Assembly: GCA_944387405.1 (NCBI GenBank)
Contig: CALXET010000001.1
Span: 424,862-488,861 of the forward strand
Source of the DNA: an uncultured Clostridia bacterium
GTDB taxonomy: Bacteria; Bacillota; Clostridia; TANB77; CAG-508
DNA length: 64,000 bases
Direction of reading: 5' to 3'
Position numbers and translations under genes: made by a program. The number at the start of each line of letters is the position of its first letter. Position 1 is the stretch's first letter. The notes under the pieces were generated by a model. That model was given only the letters and a program-made list of their open reading frames with translations. It was not told the origin of the DNA and did no database searches. Shown piece by piece: positions 9,549-19,427 of this stretch.

Positions 9549-10214
9549 CTATCCTTCTATAATTTCTGTAATATTTGCTTTTTTTATTAAATCAGCAATA
9601 ACTTTATTTTTATTTACTATTGTATTGTATTTTCCTATAATAATTATTTGTTTCTTTTCTTCGTTAATCTTTATTGACCCAATTTTAAAATTTGCTTTAT
9701 CTAATATCTCTTGAACTTTTTCTATATCACACTCATCTTTATATTTTAAACTCATTTTGTAAGATATGAATTTTGAATCCCACGCGTCATATAATTTATA
9801 TGAATGTGTTAAAACTATATAAAGAACTATAGTTCCTATAATTCCTCCTAAGTAGAAGCCCGCTCCTATTGCAAGTCCTATACATGTTGTACATAGTAAA
9901 CTTGCTGCTGTTGTAAGTCCTTTAATATTTGATCCATCTTTTAATATCGTTCCTGCACCTATAAAACCAATACCTGATAATAGTTGCGCTGGAAGTCTTG
10001 TCATATCTGCCATCTCTGATCCTATTGAAACGTATTCTCCTGTAAGCATTACTAAACAACCACTGATACAAAGTAACATGTGTGTTCTTGCTCCTGCTGG
10101 TTTTTTTAGATGCTCTCTTTCCATTCCAATGAATCCTGCTAAAATAACACAAAGTAAAAGTCTTATCATTGTTTGGGCTTCAAAAGTATTTACTATTTCT
10201 AAAAACTCCTCCAT
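9549..10214 (-). CDS. MgtC/SapB family membrane protein
   Basis: Inner-membrane protein of the MgtC family, linked in other bacteria to magnesium limitation and membrane-energy control rather than direct transport. About five membrane helices occupy residues 15-140. Family motifs are GMEREHLKKPAGARTH near 30-45 and GIGFIGAGTILKDG near 81-94. A soluble ACT-like C-terminal domain (150-221) follows. The length of 221 is normal. It lies first in the run mgtC - gltD-like - pepV - S66 peptidase, all on the minus strand with short gaps. Confidence 0.92.
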   Translation of the reverse strand: MEEFLEIVNTFEAQTMIRLLLCVILAGFIGMEREHLKKPAGARTHMLLCISGCLVMLTGEYVSIGSEMADMTRLPAQLLSGIGFIGAGTILKDGSNIKGLTTAASLLCTTCIGLAIGAGFYLGGIIGTIVLYIVLTHSYKLYDAWDSKFISYKMSLKYKDECDIEKVQEILDKANFKIGSIKINEEKKQIIIIGKYNTIVNKNKVIADLIKKANITEIIEG

Positions 10215-10327
10215 TAAATCTTAATTCTCCTTTTCTTAAGTAATTTAATATGCTATATTTTATCACTCATTCTATTATTTGCGCAAGACAAACATAGAAA
10301 TAAAACAATACTAAATCTTAAAAAGTC

Positions 10328-10365
10328 CAAAAAAGAGCTTTATAAATTCTTTCTTATAAAGCTCT
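10328..10365 (-). terminator. Intrinsic terminator after ytfJ
   Basis: A 12-bp stem AGAGCTTTATAA / TTATAAAGCTCT is followed on the minus strand by TTTTTT, just past the ytfJ stop. Confidence 0.85.
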
Positions 10366-10372
10366 TACAATT

Positions 10373-10909
10373 TTATTCTGGCATTTCGTTATATGCCTTT
10401 TCTATAGGAATATCTTCTTTTTTATCATCTGCCAAGGTTTTATCAATATCTTTTCTAATACTTTCTTCTATCTTAGTTTTTAATTCTTGTATATTTTTAT
10501 TTTTTTCTTTCATACATTTTAAAGCCTCGTTTCCTTTTTCAACTATGTCTGGAACATAATCAATTAATTTATCTAAAGTTGAGTTATAATCTATTGGAAG
10601 TAACTTTACAGTTTCTCCTGTTACGACTAAGAAAGCAACTGGTTTAATTTGCACTCCAGCTCCGCTTCCACCACCAAATGGTAATCTATATTGTATTGCC
10701 TCTTCTTTTTCTCTTTTTGTGTATTCATTTATTGTTTCTCCTTTAAACTCACTTCCTCCTGATGCGAACGTAAAACATACTTTTGAAATTGGAATTATTA
10801 CAGCATTTGTTTTTGTTTCTATTGGAGTTCCTACTATCGTATTTACATCTACCATATCTTTTAAATTTCCCATAGTTGTTTTCATAATATCTTCTATTGG
10901 ATGATCCAT
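10373..10909 (-). CDS. ytfJ: GerW/YtfJ family sporulation protein
   Basis: Sporulation protein needed in Bacillus for normal spore germination, produced in the forespore. Hallmarks are HPIEDIMKTTMGNLKDMVDVNTIVG at the start, GTPIET, ISKVCFTFASGGSEF, and the glycine-rich PFGGGSGAGVQIKPVAFLVV near residues 98-120. The tail from 125 is charged and lysine-rich. At 178 residues the length is right. It directly follows the DUF2953 gene, the same order as ytfI-ytfJ in Bacillus, which supports both calls. Confidence 0.93.
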   Translation of the reverse strand: MDHPIEDIMKTTMGNLKDMVDVNTIVGTPIETKTNAVIIPISKVCFTFASGGSEFKGETINEYTKREKEEAIQYRLPFGGGSGAGVQIKPVAFLVVTGETVKLLPIDYNSTLDKLIDYVPDIVEKGNEALKCMKEKNKNIQELKTKIEESIRKDIDKTLADDKKEDIPIEKAYNEMPE

Positions 10910-10965
10910 TTATTTTCTCCTTTCTACATAATTTTATAATATTATTTTTTACAATAGCATTTATT

Positions 10966-11658
10966 TTATTCTTTTTTATTTTTATTCATATTATATATAA
11001 ATTTAATTACACTAACAGTACTTATATCTAAAATCATATTTACATTAATATTACTTTTTATTAACTTTTTGTTTTGATAAAAAAACAAATTATTTATGCT
11101 TTGATCCTCAAATAATGGAATAATATTTACATATACATTTTCTATCTTATTTACATTATTTTTAAAGCTTAAATATCCTATTATATTAAAAATAAAAGTA
11201 TATAAAAAAGTCATAAAATGTATTGTTAATAAATTACTTTCAGTATAAATTTTTGAGTTATAATAAAACTTTTTTATATCATATTTAATTAAATTTAAAT
11301 ATTTTAGCTTAAATAATTTTATTTCTTTTTTTACATTAGCTTTTTTTATAAGATCTTTTAAAAATTTTTCTGATCTAATTTTATATTTATAAAATCTTAC
11401 ATAATTACTATCTATACTAATTTTAAATAATCTTAGATATCTTATTTTATATAAATACATATTTATATTAATTTTATATTTTAAATTTTTTTCTATGTTT
11501 TTTCTTTCATTTTTTTCTTTACTTTTTTCTTTACTTCTTATTTCATCTTTTTCAAAATTATCATAATTTATTTTTATATCTACTTCTACTTTAAAAAATA
11601 TTATTCCAATTATAATAAAAATTACAAATAACAATATAAAAAGAAAAACTAGCATCAT
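10966..11658 (-). CDS. ytfI: DUF2953 protein (YtfI-like)
   Basis: A weakly conserved sporulation-associated protein of unknown function. It has an N-terminal membrane segment (residues 2-24), a lysine/glutamate-rich stretch (KSKEKNERKNIEKN), and then alternating hydrophobic strands with FNIIGYLSFKNN near 165. Sequence alone is thin, but the neighbouring ytfJ and the single N-terminal anchor match DUF2953. It is extremely AT-rich in codon use (Ile, Lys, Asn, Tyr). The gap to ytfJ is 56 bases. Confidence 0.7.
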   Translation of the reverse strand: MMLVFLFILLFVIFIIIGIIFFKVEVDIKINYDNFEKDEIRSKEKSKEKNERKNIEKNLKYKININMYLYKIRYLRLFKISIDSNYVRFYKYKIRSEKFLKDLIKKANVKKEIKLFKLKYLNLIKYDIKKFYYNSKIYTESNLLTIHFMTFLYTFIFNIIGYLSFKNNVNKIENVYVNIIPLFEDQSINNLFFYQNKKLIKSNINVNMILDISTVSVIKFIYNMNKNKKE

Positions 11659-11722
11659 TAAAACCTTCCTAATAATACTAGTTTTCCATTTTTTTTATTT
11701 TATAAACTTATTTTTTTACTCT

Positions 11723-14311
11723 TTATATATTTTCTTTTCTTATAGTTTCAATTATATTTTGTTTATTAATTTTCTTTAATGAATATCTCATAATAATTGA
11801 AACAACAATCATAACAAATACAATTGATATAATTATTGACTTAATTGGTAACTGGAATCCAAAGTCCATTGCATCTGCAACTGTTTTATAAATAAAGTAT
11901 GAAAGTCCAACTCCTAATACATTTCCTATTAAAAGTGATTTTACTCCATAGAATATACTTTCTAAATTAATCATTCTATTAAACTCTTTTTTAGTCATAC
12001 CAATTGATTTAAGCATCGCAAATTCTTTACTACGTAAATTCATATTTGTTGTTATAGTGTTAAATATATTAGTTACTCCAATTAATGTAATTACTATTAT
12101 GAAACCATATAAAAATACAGAAATCCATATTATCATTCTCTTCATTTGTTCTACTTCTTTTTGAATATTATATACTTCGACTCCTTTTAAAACTTCTGTA
12201 TTTATAACTTCTTTTTCTAGTTCGTCAGCATCTGTTGCATCTATATAAAATGTAACATAATCATCTCCTTCACTACTTGAATTAGCATCTAAGTATTCGT
12301 CACTTACTATAAATACTTGTGTATCTGACTCATTTATACCAATTGGTTTTTCTTCTGTTACTTCTGCAACTTCTAAACTAATTTCTTTTTCATAATTTAC
12401 ATCATATATTTTTCCTGTAATATTATCTCCTTTATTAATATTTATTACATCTATTTGCTTTTTCTTATAAGATTGTCTTCCCATATCTAAACATATTGCT
12501 TTATCTTTTACTTCATCATAACTCAAGCCTAACTTATCTATATATTTTCTATATGGTTCTTTTCCAAGAGAAACTAATCTTATAGAAGGACTTCCGCCCC
12601 ATATCTCATCATAATATTCTTTTCCGTCTTTTGTTAAAAAGTTATCAATATTACTTTCTTCTCCTGAACAGAATATACCTCTTTGCATTGTATAATCTTT
12701 ATTTGTTTCTAAATTTTTAACTGCTTCTATTTTTTCATTATAACCTTCTTCTTCATTACCCTCTGCATTAGATATATACATTTCCACATCATAATTAATA
12801 TCTGTATAATATAGTCCAGATAAATCAAATACATAATTCATAAATGTTGAAAGTGAAATAAATATTGTAATACTTACAACTAAAGAAATTACTGTAGTTC
12901 TATATTTACTTCTATTTCTTTTTAAATTCTTATAAGCTATATCTCCTCCTATTCCAAAAATCTTTTTAATAATCTTAGGAGATTTCACTTTTTTTGCTTT
13001 AATTTTTATTTCATTATTACTTCTTATAGCCTCTATTGGAGATACTTTTGAAGCTTTTCTAGCAGATGATCTTGTAGATAAGTAAATTGTAACTATTGCT
13101 AAAATTATACTTAAAATTACTGCAGATATTGGCATTGCAAAAGAAAATGTCATTCCATTCATCATATCACCAATCATTGCTTGAGAAAACTTAACTAAAA
13201 TAAATGTAGCTAAAATACCACATAGTATTCCTATAGGAATTCCTATTAAACCAACTATTACACCTTCAAATAATACTGATTTTTTTATTTGTTTTTTAGT
13301 AGCACCTACACTTACTATCATTCCAATTTGTTTCATTCTCTCTGATACTGATATTGCAAAACTATTTCTTATAACAAATACACTTGCTACTATTATTATT
13401 CCAATTACTATAGCAATTAATGTAAAAATTACATTTCCAGTATCACCACTTCTTGTAACACCTGACATAGCTAAAATATCATAGTTCGTAATAACTTCAT
13501 ATTTTGCATCATAATTATACATATCATCTATATTATCTATATCTAAGATATCTTTTATAAATTCGTATGTATTTCTTACATCTTTCATCTTTACTGAAAT
13601 ATTCACAGTATCTCTCATATCATCCATAACAGTAATTACTGTATATCCAGGTGAATCATATGGTTCTACTGTATAATTTGGTCTTTCCATTATTCCTACT
13701 ATTGTAAATTCTCTAGTTTCTATATGTTCTAATGTTTCATCTCCGTCATATGTTTCATATGCTCCTGTATTCTCATTAAATTTCTCTGTTGCATATGGAT
13801 TATCTTGATTAAGTTCATGTCCTTCAGACATTCTTTTTCCTATATCTAATGTAAGCTTATCACCTATTTTATATTCTACATTCGCATTAGTATCTATAGA
13901 TGATGATATTATAAGTTCATTTGAATTTTCAGGAAGTCTTCCTTCTACAAGTTTTATTCCATAACTAGTTAAAGCTGTTTTATCATATTCCATTAAATGC
14001 AAATATGGTTTATATTCATTAGCACTTCCTTCAAGTTTAGAATAACCAACAGGCTGTGTATAGAAAAACGTATCTACTTCTCTATTGTTTACTATATATT
14101 TAACTTCATCTTCAGGAACTCCTTCAAAAGTTACATGAAAATCTCCAGGATCTACTTTTGCGGCATCTATTAAAGTCTGCCTAAAACTTGAAAACACACC
14201 AGCTACAGCACATATAAGTGCAGTAGATAAAATAATTCCTATTATAGTAACAATAGTACGCTTTTTATTTAATTTCAAATTATTTATTGTTAACTTATTT
14301 AATATTTTCAT
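11723..14311 (-). CDS. FtsX-type ABC transporter permease (MacB-like fold, duplicated)
   Basis: Mechanotransmission-type permease. The first helix is at about 17-38, a large outside domain spans ~40-290, and three helices follow at ~295-425. A second copy repeats this: a helix near 475-495, an outside domain to ~715, and three helices ending near 850. At 862 residues with eight predicted helices it belongs to the large FtsX/MacB type, not the ten-helix BceB type. The gene begins two bases after the stop of its ATPase. Its substrate may be a cell-wall-active peptide, because an ABC pair beside a two-component system often senses or removes such peptides; that is inference. Confidence 0.9.
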   Translation of the reverse strand: MKILNKLTINNLKLNKKRTIVTIIGIILSTALICAVAGVFSSFRQTLIDAAKVDPGDFHVTFEGVPEDEVKYIVNNREVDTFFYTQPVGYSKLEGSANEYKPYLHLMEYDKTALTSYGIKLVEGRLPENSNELIISSSIDTNANVEYKIGDKLTLDIGKRMSEGHELNQDNPYATEKFNENTGAYETYDGDETLEHIETREFTIVGIMERPNYTVEPYDSPGYTVITVMDDMRDTVNISVKMKDVRNTYEFIKDILDIDNIDDMYNYDAKYEVITNYDILAMSGVTRSGDTGNVIFTLIAIVIGIIIVASVFVIRNSFAISVSERMKQIGMIVSVGATKKQIKKSVLFEGVIVGLIGIPIGILCGILATFILVKFSQAMIGDMMNGMTFSFAMPISAVILSIILAIVTIYLSTRSSARKASKVSPIEAIRSNNEIKIKAKKVKSPKIIKKIFGIGGDIAYKNLKRNRSKYRTTVISLVVSITIFISLSTFMNYVFDLSGLYYTDINYDVEMYISNAEGNEEEGYNEKIEAVKNLETNKDYTMQRGIFCSGEESNIDNFLTKDGKEYYDEIWGGSPSIRLVSLGKEPYRKYIDKLGLSYDEVKDKAICLDMGRQSYKKKQIDVININKGDNITGKIYDVNYEKEISLEVAEVTEEKPIGINESDTQVFIVSDEYLDANSSSEGDDYVTFYIDATDADELEKEVINTEVLKGVEVYNIQKEVEQMKRMIIWISVFLYGFIIVITLIGVTNIFNTITTNMNLRSKEFAMLKSIGMTKKEFNRMINLESIFYGVKSLLIGNVLGVGLSYFIYKTVADAMDFGFQLPIKSIIISIVFVMIVVSIIMRYSLKKINKQNIIETIRKENI

Positions 14312-14313
14312 TT

Positions 14314-14991
14314 TTAATTCCTTTCATCTTTTATAATTTTTCCATCACCAATTGTAATAACTCTATCTGCTTCTAAAGCAATTTTTTCATCATGAGTTAT
14401 TATAATTACTGTTTGGTTATATTTTTTATTAGAAAGTCTTAATAATGAAATTATTTCTTCTGATGCTTTACTATCTAAGTTTCCAGTTGGCTCATCAGCT
14501 AGCATTATTGCTGGATTGTTTATAACAGCTCTTCCTATTGAAACTCTTTGTTGCTGACCTCCTGATAATTCATTTGGTAAGTTTTTTCTTCTGTTTGTTA
14601 AATTTAAAGTTTTCAAAATCTCTTCTAATCTTTGTTTATCTATTTCTTTTCCATCTAATTCACATGGAAGAGTTATATTTTCTTCTACATTTAATATTGG
14701 GATTAAATTATAAAATTGATATATTAATCCTACTTGTCTTCTTCTAAATATCGCTAAATTATCATCACTTAGACTATATATGTCTTTACCATCAATATAA
14801 ACTTTTCCTGATGTTGGTCTGTCAACTCCTCCTAAAAGATGAAGAAGTGTTGATTTACCAGATCCACTAGCACCAACAATTGCTATAAATTCTCCTTTTT
14901 CTACTGAAAAAGATACATTATCTACTGCATGAACAACATTCTCTCCTTTTCCATAAGTTTTTCTTAAATTTTCAACTCTTAATATCTCCAT
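14314..14991 (-). CDS. ABC transporter ATP-binding protein (LolD/MacB/Bce type)
   Basis: ATPase partner of the permease that follows two bases downstream. Walker A GASGSGKST is at 40-48, the Q-loop near YQFYNL (91-96), the signature LSGGQQQR at 142-149, Walker B AIMLADEP at 161-168, and the H-loop in ITHDE near 197. At 225 residues it is a single-domain cytosolic ATPase of normal size. The ribosome site AGGAGAAAAATTT precedes the ATG at 14991. Confidence 0.95.
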   Translation of the reverse strand: MEILRVENLRKTYGKGENVVHAVDNVSFSVEKGEFIAIVGASGSGKSTLLHLLGGVDRPTSGKVYIDGKDIYSLSDDNLAIFRRRQVGLIYQFYNLIPILNVEENITLPCELDGKEIDKQRLEEILKTLNLTNRRKNLPNELSGGQQQRVSIGRAVINNPAIMLADEPTGNLDSKASEEIISLLRLSNKKYNQTVIIITHDEKIALEADRVITIGDGKIIKDERN

Positions 14992-15058
14992 AAATTTTTC
15001 TCCTTTCTGATATTTAGATTATACTAATGTAAAGTGACTATTTAGTGACTAAATTTAA

Positions 15059-15101
15059 AAAATTTTAAAAAAGATGGATTTTATAAAAAAGTCCATCTTT
15101 T
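15059..15101 (-). terminator. Terminator between the two-component system and the ABC genes
   Basis: A stem AAAAGATGGA / TCCATCTTTT overlaps the histidine-kinase stop codon and is followed by TTTTTTAAAATTTTTT on the minus strand. It suggests the ABC genes can be transcribed separately. Confidence 0.75.
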
Positions 15102-16347
15102 ACATGTTTTTCATATATCTAATTTCAAATTTTGTCCCCTTATTTACTTCAGATGTACAAACAATTTGTCCATTATCTTTTTCAATTATAGTTTTAGCTA
15201 AAGCAAGTCCAATCCCAATACTACTTTCTGAAGAATTTTTTCCTTTATAAAATCTTTTGAAAATATGTTTTAAATCTTCTTTATCTATACCATTTCCTTC
15301 ATCAATTATTTCTATTTTAGTATAAAAATTATTTTCTTCAAACTTAATATAAATATTTTTATTTTTATCTGTATGTTCTATACAATTCTTAAGAACATTT
15401 GTTATTGCTTCATTTTCCCAATTATAATCTCCAACAAAAGAAGTATTTTTATCTCCAGTTATAATAATCTTTTGTTCTTTTATGTCTATTGGTATTTCTA
15501 GATTTTTGATAACATTATTTACTAAATTCTGTACATTAATATTATTTTTTTCAAATTCTATTGTATTTGAATCTAATTTTGCAAGTTTTAAAAGTGATAA
15601 AATAAGCCAATTAATCCATTTAATTTGTCTATTGATTTCATGTATAAATAAATTTCTTGTTTCATTATCCATATCTGGATTTTCTATTATATTATCAAGC
15701 ATTATAGACATTGATGTAAGTGGCGTTTTTAGCTGATGTGAAATATCTTCAATTGCAACTTTAAGTGTCTTTTTTGCATCCATAGATTCTTCCGCTTCTT
15801 CTTTAAGCATTACTGTTATCTTATATAATTCATTTTTCAATTTACTTAATTCATTTTCTGTATTTTCTTCTATTTTTAGTTCATATTTCTTTTCATTTAT
15901 TTTTTTAATATATTCTGTTATTTCTCTTATTGTCTTATTTTCTTTTCTCTCATGTATTATATTTATTAATAAATACAATACAAATCCTAATAATATAATT
16001 AAAATATTATATCTTATGCTAGAATATTTTTTATTTTCTATCCCGTCTAATATTTTATTATCTATACTGTATTTTTCTAAAATCTCATTAATATCGTTAT
16101 TTTTATTATTCTCATTATTTTCTGAATTTTCATTTTCCATATTTAATTCTAAGTTTTTTATTATATCTTCTTCATCAACATCTGGATATTCTTCTTTAAT
16201 AACAGATATTAATCTTACAAAAACTTCATCTATTTCATTATTATAATCTTCATATTCTTTAATTGTAACTATAGTGCTTATTACAATTAGAAAAATAAGA
16301 CAAATTGTACTTATTATAAATAATTTTTTATTTCTTATAAATCTCAT
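15100..16347 (-). CDS. Sensor histidine kinase
   Basis: Membrane sensor with helices at about 9-29 and 113-131 enclosing an ~80-residue outside domain that is acidic and asparagine-rich (EDIIKNLELNMENENSENN). A HAMP-like linker follows, then the phospho-acceptor box EDISHQLKTPLTSM with His204, and an ATPase domain with N box (NVLKNCIEH), G1 (DEGNGIDKED) and G2 (SSIGIGLALAKTI). At 415 residues it is a standard kinase with its own outside sensor domain, so it differs from short BceS-type kinases. Its ATG overlaps the regulator's stop by four bases (ATGA), which shows translational coupling. Confidence 0.94.
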   Translation of the reverse strand: MRFIRNKKLFIISTICLIFLIVISTIVTIKEYEDYNNEIDEVFVRLISVIKEEYPDVDEEDIIKNLELNMENENSENNENNKNNDINEILEKYSIDNKILDGIENKKYSSIRYNILIILLGFVLYLLINIIHERKENKTIREITEYIKKINEKKYELKIEENTENELSKLKNELYKITVMLKEEAEESMDAKKTLKVAIEDISHQLKTPLTSMSIMLDNIIENPDMDNETRNLFIHEINRQIKWINWLILSLLKLAKLDSNTIEFEKNNINVQNLVNNVIKNLEIPIDIKEQKIIITGDKNTSFVGDYNWENEAITNVLKNCIEHTDKNKNIYIKFEENNFYTKIEIIDEGNGIDKEDLKHIFKRFYKGKNSSESSIGIGLALAKTIIEKDNGQIVCTSEVNKGTKFEIRYMKNM

Positions 16348-17030
16348 TTGCTCTCCTCTATGATATATCCAAGTCCTCTTACTGTTTTTATTATTTTTCC
16401 ATCTTTATCATCTAATTTTTCTCTTATTCTTTTAATATAAACTGTAAGAGTATTATCATTCACAAAGTTTCCAGCAATATCCCATATCTTATCTAATATT
16501 TGCTGTCTTGTTATTAATACATTTGGATTACTAAAAAGCATTACTAATATTTTATATTCTAAACTTGTAAATACAATTTCTTCTCCATTTTTCATAACTT
16601 TTGCTGAATCTGTATTTATTTCTATTTCGTTTATTTTAATAATATTGTCTTTTGAATTATTATCATTTTTTCCGTATCTTCTTAATACATTATTAATTCT
16701 AGATATAAGTTCTCTATTTCTAAATGGTTTTGTAATATAATCATCTGCTCCCATATCTAAACCTTTTACTATATCTTTTTCATCATCTCTTGCTGTCAAA
16801 AATATAATTGGAACATCTTCTTTTTCTTTCAGTTTACTACAAATATCAAAACCATTTCCGTCAGGTAAATTTATATCTAATAAGTATAAATTAAACTTTT
16901 CTTTTTCAGCAATCTTATATGTTTCCTCTAAATTTTTTACAGTTTTTACTTCAAAATTTTCTTTTTCAAGTAGATACTTAAGCCCCATCACTATAGTATC
17001 ATTATCTTCTACTAATAATATCTTTTTCAT
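16344..17030 (-). CDS. OmpR-family response regulator
   Basis: Receiver domain at 1-118 with acidic pocket Glu8/Asp9, phospho-acceptor Asp52 in LLDINLPDG and the conserved Lys in DYITKPF. A winged-helix DNA-binding domain fills 130-228 (FTSLEYKILVMLFSNPNVL, RQQILDKIWD, VRGLGYIIE). It is the cytosolic partner of the overlapping kinase and probably controls the ABC pair downstream. I did not find an obvious direct-repeat operator in front of the ABC genes. Confidence 0.95.
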   Translation of the reverse strand: MKKILLVEDNDTIVMGLKYLLEKENFEVKTVKNLEETYKIAEKEKFNLYLLDINLPDGNGFDICSKLKEKEDVPIIFLTARDDEKDIVKGLDMGADDYITKPFRNRELISRINNVLRRYGKNDNNSKDNIIKINEIEINTDSAKVMKNGEEIVFTSLEYKILVMLFSNPNVLITRQQILDKIWDIAGNFVNDNTLTVYIKRIREKLDDKDGKIIKTVRGLGYIIEESK

Positions 17031-17101
17031 TTTTCCTCTTTTCAGATATAATATAAAGAATTATTAAATTATTACTTTTTTGTTTATAATATTTATTAAA
17101 A

Positions 17102-17773
17102 TTATTTATCTATATCTTTTAAACAATTTACTTTTTTAAATGAACAATTTTCTATTTTATTTTCTCTATCCATAAGTACTGGAATCAATCCTTTTTCTTT
17201 TGCTATATCCATTAGTTCTATGCTATCATCTACAAATATTGCTTCATCTTTTTTTATTTTAAAATCTTCTATCGGATGATCAAAAAATATCTTTTCATAT
17301 TTTGTATACCCATAATCTGATGATATATATACTTTTTCAAACAAATCGTATATTTTCATATCTTTCATATACCTCTCTCCTGATGGCCAATTATCAGATA
17401 AACATATTAATCTATATTCTTTTGAAAATTTTTCTAAATTTTCTATAACATCATCATATAATTTATATTTGTCATTATTAAAAACAAAATCATGTGCACA
17501 TTTTTTTGCTACATCATTTATATTTTTATCTATGTATCCAGAATTAATTAAACTATCTTTATAAAATTTAATAAAAATTTCATATTCTTCTTGCTCATTT
17601 TTTAAAATTCCACCCAACATATCTCCTATTTCGACCATACATTTATGAAACTTTTCTTTATCTAATTTATCTTTATTTACATATTCATAAAATAAAGGAG
17701 TAATAAACCAATCCCCTGTAACTGGATATGCTAATACTTTTCCAAAATCTAATATTAAATATTTTGCTTTCAT
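17102..17773 (-). CDS. HAD-family hydrolase
   Basis: Haloacid-dehalogenase-fold hydrolase with a helical cap. Motif I is LDFGKVLAYP, with the nucleophile Asp at residue 9 and Gly in place of the second Asp, as in YihX-like phosphatases. Motif II is CLSDNW with Ser near 124. The motif IV region is FVDDSIELMDIAKEKG near 191-206. At 223 residues it is typical of phosphatases for small phosphorylated metabolites; the substrate cannot be told. It lies 26 bases downstream of the UDG-like gene. Confidence 0.85.
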   Translation of the reverse strand: MKAKYLILDFGKVLAYPVTGDWFITPLFYEYVNKDKLDKEKFHKCMVEIGDMLGGILKNEQEEYEIFIKFYKDSLINSGYIDKNINDVAKKCAHDFVFNNDKYKLYDDVIENLEKFSKEYRLICLSDNWPSGERYMKDMKIYDLFEKVYISSDYGYTKYEKIFFDHPIEDFKIKKDEAIFVDDSIELMDIAKEKGLIPVLMDRENKIENCSFKKVNCLKDIDK

Positions 17774-17799
17774 ATTTTATCTTCTCTTTCTATATGATT

Positions 17800-18465
17800 T
17801 TATTTATTCTTATTATTAATTTTATTTTCTATTATCCACTTTATATCTTCTATTGATTTATCTATATTAAATCTTCCATTTCCAATTGGATAATATATAC
17901 TATATGCATCATATTCTTTTCCATTAATATTCTTTTTAAATAATTTTTTACGTACACTTGATACAGATATTTTTTCTCCTAGCACAATTGAACTTACTTG
18001 ATTTCCAAATAATATTATTACTTTTGGATTTAATATTTCAATTTCCTTTTCCAGTAAACTTAAATATTCTTTATATATTTTATCTGGAAGTGGTCTTGCA
18101 TCTATTTGTGTACATTTTCCAAGATTCGTAATAAAGTATTTATGTTTTTCTACATCACTATATACTTCATCTGCAAACTCTTCTGTCCACTCAGATCCTT
18201 TTATTGATTTTATTTTCTTATATATTTTTTCATCTTGAAGACCAACACTATAAAATAAATCCCATATATTTTTAGTGCCTATCCAAGGAGATTTTCTTCC
18301 TTTCCATGATTTTTCTGATGCTATATTTCTTCCTGTTGGATTCATAAATACAAAACATATATCTGGATTTTCTTCTAATCCACCATTATATATTGAATCT
18401 AATTCTTTTGCTCCATATTTTAGTTGTAATTTATCATATTCTTTATTTAAATCACTTATTTTCAT
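17800..18465 (-). CDS. Uracil-DNA glycosylase superfamily protein
   Basis: UDG-fold protein, probably removing deaminated bases from DNA. The motif A region is CFVFMNPTGRNIAS near residues 33-46, with Asn where family 4/5 enzymes have Gly/Asp-Pro variants. It is followed by WIGTKNIWDLF, a strand YFITNLGKCTQ, and the motif B region IILFGNQVSS near 148-157. The catalytic identity is therefore less sure than the fold. At 221 residues the length fits. No Fe-S cysteine set is apparent (few cysteines), unlike family 4. Confidence 0.7.
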   Translation of the reverse strand: MKISDLNKEYDKLQLKYGAKELDSIYNGGLEENPDICFVFMNPTGRNIASEKSWKGRKSPWIGTKNIWDLFYSVGLQDEKIYKKIKSIKGSEWTEEFADEVYSDVEKHKYFITNLGKCTQIDARPLPDKIYKEYLSLLEKEIEILNPKVIILFGNQVSSIVLGEKISVSSVRKKLFKKNINGKEYDAYSIYYPIGNGRFNIDKSIEDIKWIIENKINNKNK

Positions 18466-18615
18466 ATTTCCATTCCCTATTATCTTTCTTTTTTTCTAAT
18501 TAATCTACTATCTTCATTTTACTTTTAACTAAATTTATTTAAATTTACTTTATTTTACTTTACTTAAATTAAACATTTTAATAAGTATACCAAGTTTTTT
18601 TTAATAAGACAAATA

Positions 18616-18658
18616 AAAAAGAATATATTTATATTTTTTATAAATATATCCTTTTGTT
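18616..18658 (-). terminator. Terminator after scpA
   Basis: A long AT stem (AAGGATATATTTATA / ATAAATATATTCTTT, with G-U pairing) is followed on the minus strand by TTTTTTATTTG. The rest of 18466-18676 is AT-rich with no gene that I can see; scpB is not here. Confidence 0.7.
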
Positions 18659-18676
18659 TTTATATTAAATTGGTTA

Positions 18677-19426
18677 TTATTTCTTTTCTTTTTTCTTAAC
18701 TAAAATATCCCCAAAAATTTCTTCTTGCTCTGTTGAAACTTTACTTCTTCTTGAAAGTTCCAAAAGTCCAGAAAAAGCAGTAACAACCTCTGGTCTTGAT
18801 TTTTCTTTTATTGAAAATAATTTATTAAAAACAAAACTTTTATTTTTTATTAATGCTCTTAACATATCTTTTACTTTGCTTGCTACTGTGAACTTTTCTA
18901 TAATAGCAATCTTTTCGATATTTTTAGCGTTAAGATTAATCTTGTTTTTCTCTGCTTCTAATAATCTCTCATATCTTTTTGCAAGTTCTTCTTTTTTATA
19001 TGTTTTTTCTAATTTCTGTTTTGGAAGTTCTATTTGATCTGGTAATTTATAAAATCTTTTTGAATTCTCTTGATAAAATTCTTTAAACTTCTTACTTATT
19101 TCTTTATATTTTTTATATTCTATAATTCTTGCAATAAGCTCTTCTTCAGTAAGTTCTGCCTCATCATCAACTTCTTTTGGTAATAACTCTTTTGATTTTA
19201 AATATACAAGTGTACTTGCAATAACTAAAAACTCACTTGCAACATCTAAATTCATTCTCTCCATTTGATTTATATAATCGATATATTGATCTGCTATATC
19301 TGTAATCTTAATATCATAAATATCTAATTTATTTTTATCTATAAGATGGACAAGTAAATCTAATGGTCCCTCAAAATTATCTAATTTTAATGCATATTTA
19401 TTTGTTTCTAATGTTAATATTCCCAT
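18677..19426 (-). CDS. scpA: Segregation and condensation protein A
   Basis: Kleisin subunit that bridges SMC heads in the chromosome condensin. The N-terminal signature is LDNFEGPLDLLVHLIDKNKLDIYDIKITDIADQY (quoted positions about 16-49; key residues FEGPLDLL). It has an internal charged linker and a C-terminal winged-helix (SFVFNKLFS...VVTAFSGLLELSRRSKV). At 249 residues the length is normal. It is one base downstream of recX, so recA-recX-scpA is one unit. The usual partner scpB is absent from this locus. Confidence 0.95.
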   Translation of the reverse strand: MGILTLETNKYALKLDNFEGPLDLLVHLIDKNKLDIYDIKITDIADQYIDYINQMERMNLDVASEFLVIASTLVYLKSKELLPKEVDDEAELTEEELIARIIEYKKYKEISKKFKEFYQENSKRFYKLPDQIELPKQKLEKTYKKEELAKRYERLLEAEKNKINLNAKNIEKIAIIEKFTVASKVKDMLRALIKNKSFVFNKLFSIKEKSRPEVVTAFSGLLELSRRSKVSTEQEEIFGDILVKKKEKK

Positions 19427-19427
19427 T

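Noticed and set aside
11723..17030. Labelling the two-component/ABC module as BceRS-AB
   Set aside because: The kinase has an ~80-residue outside domain and the permease has the eight-helix duplicated fold, both unlike Bce modules.
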